NCBI GenBank assembly: GCA_019096065.1
Contig: JAGUCH010000005.1
Coordinates: forward strand, 6,138,001 to 6,202,000
From: Paracyclopina nana
Lineage: Eukaryota; Arthropoda; Copepoda; Cyclopoida; Cyclopettidae
Direction: 5' to 3'
DNA length: 64,000 nt
In this document: positions 25,200-42,747 of the stretch, one piece after another
How positions within the stretch are numbered: position 1 is the first letter of the stretch
Layout of the letters: every line of letters starts with the position of its first letter
Program-made: the position numbers and the translations under genes
Notes under the pieces: model-generated
What the model was told of the DNA's origin: nothing
The model's database searches: none
What the model saw: only the letters and a program-made list of their open reading frames with translations

Positions 25200-26056
25200 T
25201 AAGATTGGATTGACTAGGACGTATGACTTAGAAGGACCTGGGTCGACTAGAACAAACTGTGCTTGGATAGACTGACAGAACAGACTGTCCCTGCATCGAA
25301 AAACGGATCGTACTTGGATCGACAGCTAGAACATACTGTACATTGTTAGACTGCAACGACAAACTGTCCCTGGATAGACTAGAACGAGCTGTCCTTGGAT
25401 AGACTGGAAAATGATAAAAATATCTGATAAACTAAGGCATTTATTTCTTATGCAAAGCTAAGGTAAAAATAGCTAAGCAAACGAAATGTGGAGCGAAATA
25501 ACTGGTGTGTGTTGGCTAATTTCGCTCAACATTAAAAAATGCAGCTGCTTTGCTTAGCTATTTGTACCTTAGAGTTACTATTTTTACCTTAGCTTAGCTA
25601 TTTCTGGTAATATGAGAACGGCCTACTAATGTGCAAATTTGACAAAATTACCCAAAAAGCGCAAAAAATGACAGAAATAGCTTTAACTAAGATTCAAAAG
25701 TACTTCACTCCTTCAAGTACATGTTAATTTTAAAATCAGCCTTTTTTTGCTTTTTGCTTATGTAGCTCAAGCTGGGTTTTAGTTTCAAGCTTTCAAGCCA
25801 AGCTGAAACTCGTTCCATCACTAAACAGCATACAGCAAGACCTGTCGATGCAAGTACGCTATGTTTTCCCGGTCGATCCGAGGCTGATTCGTCCCGTCGA
25901 TGCAAGTAATGCCCGTTTTTTGTCTATCCAAGGACGATCCGTTGGTCGATCCAAGGACTATATGTTGTCATAGTCGATCCAAGGACTATATGTTCACATA
26001 GTCGATCCAAGGACTATATGTTCTCATAGTCGATCCAAGGACGATTCGTTTCGTCA
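25200..26056. repeat. 28-bp tandem repeat and its degenerate inverted counterpart
   Basis: Four units of 28 bp start at 25945, 25973, 26001 and 26029, each beginning GTCGATCCAAGGAC. Degenerate units precede them from about 25920. On the left side (about 25200-25410) similar degenerate units run in the opposite sense (CTTGGATAGAC, TTGGATCGACAG). Between them, about 25455-25605 forms an imperfect inverted repeat built on AGCTAAGGTAAAAATAGCTA. The whole block is a large imperfect palindrome. Confidence 0.6.
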
Positions 26057-26550
26057 TAGAAATGATTTGATATCATTTACATATAAAGATTACTTCATGC
26101 AATGAAAAAATCTTTATGAGAGGTTGAGCGATTACCCTTTCAAATTTTACGGTTGAGTTACGACTCAAAAAAGACCCAATTTATTTTAAGCAACTGGAGC
26201 AAATTTGTTTTCATTAAAAGGAATTCCACTTCAGTGCCATTTGATTTTGTCAGTATTCATAACTTTTCCAATTGTATAAAAACCAACCAGAAATTTTGCC
26301 AAGTTTTCTTTAAAGTTATTTGTAACGTGTTAGCACTCCTTCGTTTTACTCAGGTTGAAGTTAATGTCGTAATGTAACATTAACTTCAGTACCACCTATG
26401 AAAAAAAACTGAAAAAAATTGAAGGTGACACGGAAAATAGGTGTTTTCGATTTTACCAAGGTGTCAAGGCAACAGGAAGTCCTTGAGTGGACTAAGTTTC
26501 TAGCTGCCAGTTGTACTAAGTAAAATTATTGAAAATATCGATATGCTTTT

Positions 26551-26733
26551 CTTGTCTTATCTAGAGCACTGGATTTTGATGAGAGTATCTCGTTCTAAAC
26601 AACAGCTGAACTTTTTTGGAAAAAAATTGGCCACACGCATGTGTCCAGCTCACGAATATCACGATAATTTCGGAACTGAGTTTTGAGAACGATCTACTCA
26701 TCAAAATCTAGAGCTCTAGTCTTGACGAGCAAG
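26551..26733. repeat. Imperfect inverted repeat, MITE-like
   Basis: Arms at about 26551-26610 and 26675-26733 share GATTTTGATGAG and flanking TCTAGAGC blocks in inverted orientation. Target duplications are not clear and nothing is encoded. Confidence 0.45.
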
Positions 26734-27614
26734 GTGGCTAATTTAAGCTGAGTTACGCTCTGCTCAGATGGCGTAAGTAGAAAAGTTTAATGGCATTTTG
26801 TTGTCAAAACTGGAGGAATTATTTTGTTGTTGCCTGGTAGCGCTGCTCAAAGTTGAGCTCGCTTTGAGTTCAGCTGTTGCGAGTTCATTAGCAATAGCAA
26901 AGTTTCACCTCGTGCGTTATGGCTACGTTGACGTGGCTTTTTGGGTTTTCGAGCCGATTCGCCGAAAAAAAACCAGTTAAAACTAACCATTTTTTAATAC
27001 GATTGTATCTCTCTTTCTTTATTTTCTTTATTTTGCACTCTTCGAATCCATTTTTTAAAAGAGCTGCGCTAATAATTTTATAGAGCAACTTGGCCGAAAC
27101 TAATCTTAAAGAAAATATTTTTTAGCTTATTTCACGGAATCTTTGGATCTCGAAACTCCCGGAAATTTGACGATTATGGGCACCATCGTCTATTTACGGT
27201 CCAAATGGGCTTTCCGGATACTCGGAAATCGCCACTCCGGCTGCCCAAAAAGTCATATGAACTTTTCCTGGCAAAAAATGAACCAAATCCGACCATCGAC
27301 CCAGTGAATTTCAGGTGCCCGCGTATCCATTTAGTCCCATTGGAGTTGGGGAAAAAGTGCCCTTTCTAACAGTGAAAATAGTGAAGTGAAAGCGTAATAT
27401 CATGGATTGATGAAGGTAGGACAAGCATTTTTATACTTCTTCCCAGTTCAGTGGCCCATTACAAATGAGTAGTCTGCTGTTGAAATCAATGCAAAAAGGC
27501 ATCAGTCCGGGAGCTTGAGCACTCCCGGATCCGGAGGATTGTCATCCATGACATGATTGACAAAAGAGTCCCGTTCGGAAATAAAATGTAATCACATAGC
27601 CTTATAAAAGCTTA

Positions 27615-27835
27615 GGCATGGTTCACCTGCTTATAATACCTGATATTTTGTCAAAATATCGGAGCGAAATACTGAGAAATTGAGAATTTAGATACTGTTG
27701 TAGGATGCTTTTGGTACCAAAAGACCGAATCTGAAGAAAAAATCTAAAAAATGATTTTGGAAGTACCTGATATTTGCAAATATCAGTATAATATCGCTCG
27801 ATATTTTGATCATAATATCGCAGGTGAACCATGCC
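27615..27835. mobile_element. Harbinger-like MITE copy C, intact
   Basis: 221 bp with exact terminal repeats GGCATGGTTCACCTGC (left), matched in complement at the right for at least GGCATGGTTCACCTGC, flanked by TTA at 27612-27614 and 27836-27838. It is the best reference copy for the family and is collinear with the interrupted copy A. Confidence 0.78.
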
Positions 27836-29639
27836 TTAATGGTGTTGTTGGTGCCAAATTTCATCTGGATAAGAAGTCTGCATTTTAAAATGTTGAGCAA
27901 ATTATTAAAATGGCCTCACCTATTCTACATGCAAAGATTTTAATAGACACTGCCAATAAGTTTGATGACAGACACCGAATTAAGTTTAAAGCACTACTTG
28001 ATAAAAGTTTGCCTCAAACTTGCTTTTCTTTAGTGAATGGACATTTTTATTAGAATATTTCCCCTTTAAAATTAAGGGCGAATTGTGATGAATGTCAGCA
28101 ATATTAGCATAAGCACTTCCTTTTTGAATTAGATTATTATGCTCATCGGGTTGGTTTTTCGTGTGCAAGGTTGAGTTTGCAGCTAAGGTTGCGTGACCAT
28201 CGGCGGAAAATATTGCGGTTTCAACGCTCTTCAAAAAAATCCCGTACGTTGCGCTCTTTGCTACATACATTTACTTTTACCATAGAATGTGTAATAAATA
28301 GCTGGGAAACATTTCTTTTTTCTATGAAAAACTGCAAATTGGAGTGTTTTTATGCAAGTATGATTAGTTTTTTCAAATTCTGCATGATTTGTGATTTGAA
28401 TGAATATCTTGCATTAAGTTGATGGCTGTCGGCGAAAGCGAAATTTAAATGGGCAGAAACTATCTATTTGTTTGCTTTTTCGGAGTAAAAGGACCGAAAT
28501 CCCGCTTGGGTTCCTCATTTTCCAATTGTTTTTCTTCTCGTTAGTTTATTGATGATGTTGCGGTTTTCGTTTAGCTGCGTGACTTGAATCGTCAAAAGTG
28601 GACCGCGCAAAATGCTTTATTTGCTTTGTATAGCAATCAGGTCAATCGTGTTCTGATAAAAGCTTTTCGATCTCGAGATTATTGAGTAGGAGTAGCAGAA
28701 TTCATTGTTTTATTATCCTCTAGTATATTATGAACATATGACTTCGCAGGGAACCCTAAATAGCGCCTGAAAGCTCCCAGGGTGGTACTTTTTCATAGAA
28801 TAATAATTAATAATAATAATAAAAATTATGAGCGGTCATAATGTAAAATCACCAGGATCATTATTCGTTGGAAAACAAAAGTTTTTACCTTTTTTTACTT
28901 TTCTCGAGGAGGAGGAGGGAAATAATAGATTGTGACTGAAGCGTGAGCAACTTCTTTGAGAATGCTTATAATTATGTATTCGTAGTTTTTCTCAGCAGTC
29001 GAGAGCGGTTTCGTCTCCTCTTTTCACAGACAATAAACCAGGATTTGAGTATGATAGGCAAAAACATGATGATAGTAGAGAAGGCTCTTCTTCTTTTGGG
29101 GATGGCTAAAATCACAACAGTCTTCTTTTCAAGCAGCTTTTTCTCGCTCTCTAATCATGTGGAGATAACATTTTTGTGTGAGGGGGGAATTTCTTCTTAA
29201 ATGGCTAGAAATTGATTTTATATTGTGAAATTTGAAAGCAAGTTCTTCACTTGAGGATGCTATACAATTGAGTCAACTGAAACCTAATAGGACACCTCTG
29301 CTTGCAGCGCGAGAGGCACTGCGCACTAGCTTAAAGCTGTCAGCTGATTGTTTACTTTGTGTCACTTCAAAGCAGCTGAAATTGCCAATGTCAACAAAGG
29401 TGGAGAGCCCCGAAAAAATGAGGGAATCATGGTCCTTATTTTGGAAAAATTGCACTTCACCCTCCACGTGATCAAGGCGTCATCAGTTCGGGGCTCAAAT
29501 GAGAAAAAGGCAAAAAATGGGGGAAAGTTGGTTTATCTTTCTTGCTGCTGCTGCTGCTTTCGAAAAGTTGCGGTGATGCTCTGATAACAATGTGGTAATT
29601 ATAATGATGTCGGTATATAGTAGTGTCGGTGATCGATGG

Positions 29640-36502
<6,863 letters not shown>

Positions 36503-39500
36503 CTTGGTCTCTCTACCACATCACTTTGATTGGCCCAACTCCTTCGTCTGTCTCTATGTTCTTGGTAAGCACATGTGTGGCTCCGATGGCTGCCTCAGAG
36601 TATCTGACTGCTGCAACAACACTATTTTGGTCTCCTCTCTTCACAGTTTTTTACGAATTCAGCTGCACACGGCCTCGATCATTGGCTTTCGAGGGTGCCG
36701 GCGGTTTTCCGAACCGGCGTAGGCGAGGGAGACGCGCGAGCAGGCTGAAGCTCATGTGTGGAATCGGCGGAGATGGCGGCGGCTCATGAGTGCAGCAGCA
36801 ACGGAGGAGGAACGGGACGGTACCACCTTTTGTCATCAGTGTGGAAAAAAGTCTGTGCACCTCAGCTGGCCTGACTCGGCCCTGAGAGCTCGCTCTGCAC
36901 AGGAGGCGAACTTTTTAAACCTATATTATTTTGGAATTGTGTCCGAAATCGATTTGAATCCAGAGCCATGATGCTGGGAATCTGCATGGCAGCAAACAAT
37001 GTCATTTTCCATGATTAAAGCTGCAAAATCGAGTAGCTGACATGAAATTCTATATCTTTTCCTCTTCAAGGAAAATCTGGCCACTAATTGATGCGACTTC
37101 TCCTCGCATAAAGAAGAATGCAGCAGTTGAGAGATTTACATGTTTCCTACTCTGGCTACATGAATTCTCTTTGTCTCATTATGAGCAAATCAACAATTAA
37201 CTGCCTTTTATTGTTGCAAGCGCGCGAGGGGAATCACAGTTAACACCTTTTGAATCAATTATATAATCCCCCTTGTAACCTCAAAAGATTTATGGGACTC
37301 TGCATGCCCAACTGGGGGGAATAAGACACTCGCTATTAAAGGGAAGTTAGAAAAAAATGACATTTATATGGGGGGACATTTTGGTGTGTAGTAGTGCATA
37401 CACAGTGGTGATCGAGATGCAGTTCCAGAAGGAATGCCATGAGGCCGCCATATTGTATTTTCGTCCCATAGGTTTTTCAAAACCCACGTTCTCTCGTTTG
37501 AACCATAAATCTTTCTCAGAGCTGCGGTACACGCTGGTGGTTCCTCGTTGTTGCACTACATAGCTCTAAAGTGTTCTAACGGGCCCCGTCAACGCGGACC
37601 CTCCCCGGGAATTCGACTCAAAAAAGCACATATACCTTTTTTTACATTTTCCAGCCAAAATTATTGGCTGTTTATTGTGGTGGCAAAAAATCAGCTCCCT
37701 TGGGACTTGCTTTTTAAGTAATGAGCGGAGCAATGCAATAAATAAAAACTGCGAGGAGGTAATAACATGTGCTCACATCAGAGAGCTGTCAAAACACCGA
37801 GGCAATTCAGCTTCTGCTAAATGGTGGGTCAGTGTTGGCGGGACACTGGAAATAGTGTTACATGTGCCCATGCCCTCCTGCCTGGCAAAGTAGTTGGCAT
37901 GGTACTTGAGTGGATGGTTAAACAGCAATTTAACTTTTTCGCACACCCAGAATGCGAGATGAGCTCCTTCTCCCTTGACACTTTGTCAAATTGGACCTTG
38001 GAAAACTTGAGAGAACTTCTCCTTCCTGATTTGCTTTCCAACCCTTTCCATGACGGATTGATCTTATTGAAAAGTTATGGCAGGGCTGCGTCAAAAAAGG
38101 CTTACAGGTAATTTGTCCGTAATTAAAATTAAAAAAAAAAGCTGGGACATTTTGTACTCTTGTGCTCGGAATTAGCACTGATGGGACCGGCAGATACATG
38201 CGACTTCCTGGCAGTTTGTCATCATCTTTTTGCGCAAAATGAGGCAAAAATCATGTTAATTCCTCCTTCACCTACATGCACTTACATGTATTCAGGCCAG
38301 AAAAGTTTCCTCTTTTTCTTGGTCTTCCATAAATTATGCGCTTGACACATGACATGTTGACGGGTTTTTTCTCTCTCTCTCCGGCCAAAATTCACCACTA
38401 ATTATGTAGAGCTTTTTAATGCTTCGACTCAAGAGCAGCAGAGTTTTGCTTGCAGTTTGCTGCAGTTTTATGGCGGCTGATGGTCAAGGATGTTGTTGCT
38501 GTTGTTGTTGTTTGTCGCCAGATTGATCTTTTGCAAAGTCACGAGGATCGCTTTTATGGCCCCTCAGTCAAAATCTCATCTTCCTGCCATATAATTCTCA
38601 GTGAGCAAACAAACTCACCCGGCTAATTTCCAAGTGAAAATTTCAGCACCACCAAAAAACCCCTAAATATATGATAATAAGGCCCTGCTCGTGTGCTGCA
38701 AATATGGCAACGCTTTTGCCAGACCGCTGGTGTCATGATTGACAGTAGTTGTGGGATTGTTCAAATCTCCCGGCAGCAGCATGAAGAATATTAAAAAAAT
38801 CATTAATGCACACAAAGGGCCAAGTTAACGTCTCTGTAGAAGCAGCGGCGGCTTCGGCGGTGGCTGTCAGTCAAGTCGGAAAAGTGAAGCAGCACCAGCT
38901 GCTTAGCTTCACCTGACAAAAGTTTTTGTCGCTGAAAAGGGCGCGCAAATGGCGGCAACTGAAGCTCGCGACCGACAATCAAATGGATTGCGTTCATTAA
39001 ATTCGCGTTACTCCTTAATAAGCATCGCATTTGAACGTTATTGTCTCGCGATTTTTCATTCCTGCCTCGAATGTTGAGTTGCCATTCAACAGGGATTTTT
39101 CGCGAGCAGATGAGCGGGGCCTCGGAGGAATTCACTTCTGTTCTCTTTGGGCTGATCAAGGTCTCGGTTGCCGAAAAGTTGGTCAAAGACACTACTGCTG
39201 AATAGCCTGTAAATTGATCGAGCCGGCATGACTTGGCCATTTTTGAGGCTCGTCAGCAGATGAGCCGGCCCGTGCTGCCCTTCTTGTCAGCTGGGCCGGG
39301 GCCGATTTCGTCAAATAAGTCCATGACCTTTGACTCTGCTACGATGATATGTAGTGGGAGAATTTCCCGAATAGATGCAAAAAAAACAAGACGGAATCTG
39401 CACATGAAAATTACTTTTTTTCAAGTGCTGTTGAAGTGTCGTGATTTACCGGCTGGTTAAATGAAGCAGGACAGCTCATTGGGTGGTTAGTAAACCATTT

Positions 39501-42500
39501 GATAGGCCATAAATTCAATGTGCCTTATCAGGCCATCTCGATTGTACAATAAACTGTACACTCGTATAAATCTAATTGTCGGTTTCCCCTTTTTATGGCT
39601 GTTGTTGCTCACTTCCAACTTTTATTTGTGGCAACGAGCCAACGCTAACCACACAACCAGCAGCAATTAAAAGCAAGACGGAAACTGCATGGCTATCAAA
39701 TAACAAAGGCTCTGCTAGACCCTACGAGCTGCAGCAAAAAGAGGTGAGGAAAAGTTGGAGATTGGGCGATCATAAAACGATCACCTGTAACCATTTCAAA
39801 TCGATGTTATGAACCCTTCGGACCTCCCATAAAAAGTCACTAAACGAAAGGAGTGTCCTGGCTACTGGTCAAACTGCTGGTGGGCAAAGGGGGGAGGTAG
39901 AAACCTGGACAATGCAGAGCACAGTCACGTACTTGAAAGAACCAGCCTAAAAAACTTTTTTTTATTAATTGGGCTCATTCTAAAAATGATAAGAAGTTAA
40001 GTATAAGGAATTGGCCTTTTTCAATTGCGTATTGTTGAGAATAAAATATTGTTATAAAGATTTTAAGGTATTTTTTAAATTGCATAATTGCAATGAAATG
40101 TTGTTTGGCTAAAAAAATCTGCTTCTTATTGGTAGATTGTCCGAAAAAATGCATTTTTCACCTTTACATATAGGTATTGGCATTTTTTTCAATTGCGTAA
40201 TGATGATTGCAATGCAATTGCAATAAAATGCTGTTCCTGGCGCTACTATGCACATAATTTAAAAGTTTTATGGTTCTCTGGTTTCTCAGATGTTTAGCCC
40301 AGGTAGCTGCAGCAGCAGCACATTTTGACTGACTACTGACAAAAGGTTGTCGTAAAATTAAGCCCTTGGTGGATCATTATTTGTCACCTCTTTCCTTCTG
40401 ACTGAAGTCGTGTCCAAACAACATCACGAGTTCGTTTCACATCAACTATCCAGAATTTGGCACATCGAAATCCTCTGTACATTTTGGCACGATTTTTGGC
40501 CCCACAGTGCTTTTTACCATTTCACTATGAAAATTTCTCCTCTCATGATGGCTTCTTAATTGAGGCTCCTGTGAAAAAGGGGGAAAAAGCACAGACCATT
40601 TTTTTGAATGTAATTTTTTTTTGCATGTGCAGACATCACAAGATCTCATTAGTCTGGCACATCATGAATACAATTGGCGAGGCGCAAAAAACTGGGCCTA
40701 ATTACGGTGGATGATGCTCAAAGGCAAAATGCCACAAAGGAATTTTGTCGCATTGTGTGTGTTCTGTCTATCTTGATCATCAATGCAAAATGTCGGAGAT
40801 TCAAGCAAAACACATTAGTATTGACCACCTATTGCACAGTGGTCGCAAGCCCGTTGATTTATGTTCCAGCTGATTGAGGATCAACAAAGGGAAAACTTTT
40901 CTCCGGACATTCCAACTATTTACATGGGGTGCAAATTGACATTGTTTCACGAATCTGCATAAATAATTAAAAAAAGCCTTTTTACGCACTGTTTCCCTGA
41001 TGCGAATTGAAGTGTCTTGCATTTAATGATTTAGTGAGTTTTGATTTGCAAAAACAGGTTGACGATGCTAAAATGAAAAAGCTTTGACTGCCATAAAATT
41101 AAAAATGCACAAATTCGCAGCTGAGGCGGCAAAAGGAAGAGAGCAATCGAGGAGCTGCATTTTTGGCTCCAAGTCAAGTCAGCAAATTCATTTCTGCCAA
41201 GTCGTCGTCCTTCCCCCTCGAGCTGCCCTCCGTCAATAAAGATATGTAAGAAAAGAAGACCAAAAGGCAAAGCTCACTGTGCATAGTAGCTCATAGTAGC
41301 TCAGCAGAACGGACAGAAACGCAGTCGTCCGTTTTTACACCTTACAGTGGAGAGAAGTTGACTCTGGCTTAGTCTTTCGCAAGTTTTGCTTAGTCACGCT
41401 ATTTAAATAGCTCATAACATAAAACGTATTTAAATAGCAGCTATTTAAATACATCCAGAGGCTATTTAAATACATTTTATGCTATGAGCTATTTAAATAG
41501 CGTGACTATGCAAAACTTGCGAAAGACTAAGCCTCTTTTCTGGCGCGGAATGTTAATCCCAAAAAGTCATTAGTAGACCTCTGTGGTCAGAAAATGCAGC
41601 GTGTTTGAACATACAAACAATTTGTTTTTAGCGCCTTTTTTGGTGGATGCAAGACTTGTGATACAAGTTCTGCTGGTGCCAGCTGATGCACACTTCTTCT
41701 ACATGCTGAAGCACTGTAATTCATCCTAATGAGAGTTTAGCTCGCTGAGCCCAAACGAGGACAAACTATTGATGGGAAATTTATGCATTCGGCACAGATT
41801 TCAGCCGCTTTCAAGACCAACTTTTTGCATGCTTGCATATGATAATATTCTGTACACTATAAAAAGTATTTGCAGTGTGCGAAGAAGCATTCCGTAGAAA
41901 TCTATAGTTGAGTTGCATTGAAGCATGCACACTTCCTCAGAATATTTTTAAATGAATGTGATTCGTTGGCAAACTCCGATCGTGATGGCATAATCAATCG
42001 ATGGAAATTCGCTGGACTCGTTTTCTGTGTCTTTTGTCAAGCTGTGAGCAATGCAGCTGCACTGTAGTTGTGTGGTAGTTGCGCGTAGTGATCTGCCAAC
42101 GGCATATCGGATACACTCCTCCTACTCAAACCCGAACGAGGACCAAGTTTGCGTCCAGAATAGCACTTAATCAATCTTGACTAATGATCAGCGCCATTGC
42201 TCTGTTTTTCCGTCGTCGTCTTCTTCTTCTTTCAGATGACTAATGAAACAAACATCATTACCACTGTTCCAACAACTTTGCTCCAGAGTGAAAATCAGAT
42301 CAGGAATTATTACCGAGATATCTTGGCATATGTAAGCAAAAACTAGTGAAAAAATGCTATAATAAGTCCTGTTGAAACGCAATCAAGCCGATTTCATCCT
42401 GAGCTGAATTGTTTAGTTTTGCGATTTTATTGGGGGATTGTCAGTCTTCAGCGCTGTTCCGGACAGCAGGCGAGCAAAATTTGATGGCTGTTTACGAAGT

Positions 42501-42747
42501 GACAATAGGTACATAGGAGCAGTGTGCAGCGAACATGGTGCATGGGAAGCTTGCTGTAACAATCGCTGCTGCTGCTGCTGCTGTTCCCCAGCCCCTCGCG
42601 CATTGCAACTGCATTTTCAGCTTCACAAACAACAAACTCCGCGCCCCCGCAAACCCGAGCCCGACCATTCTCATCATCCAGTCAGATTTTTCCGATCAAT
42701 GAGAGCTGAAAATCCACGCTTGGCGGCTGCGGGCAACCTATAGCATT
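36503..42747. other. Shared upstream region of Scr and ftz
   Basis: 6.2 kb between divergently transcribed Scr and ftz, so both promoters and any shared enhancers must lie here unless they are intronic or more distant. No coding gene is recognised. A long hairpin element occupies 41366-41533. Microsatellite-like CTG and TTG runs occur near 38496-38513 and 42560-42582. Confidence 0.65.
41366..41533. mobile_element. 168-bp hairpin element with ATTTAAAT arms
   Basis: Arms of about 70 bases are almost perfectly complementary, starting GGCTTAGTCTTTCGCAAG (41366) and ending in its complement (41533). CTATTTAAATAG blocks recur inside. TCT on both sides (41363-41365, 41534-41536) supports a 3-bp target duplication. 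It lies 1.2 kb upstream of the ftz start. Confidence 0.7.

Larger units (their letters stand above)
18573..29639. other. Dfd-Scr intergenic region
   Basis: About 11 kb between two convergent genes. I see no coding gene. The left part has a GA microsatellite near 20158-20176. The middle (22.9-27.9 kb) is dominated by MITEs, palindromes and tandem repeats listed separately. In many arthropods the microRNA mir-10 lies between Dfd and Scr; I did not find its mature sequence on either strand. Confidence 0.6.

Noticed and set aside
25945-26056. Possible CRISPR-like array
   Set aside because: The 28-bp units are contiguous with no unique spacers, and the genome is clearly eukaryotic.
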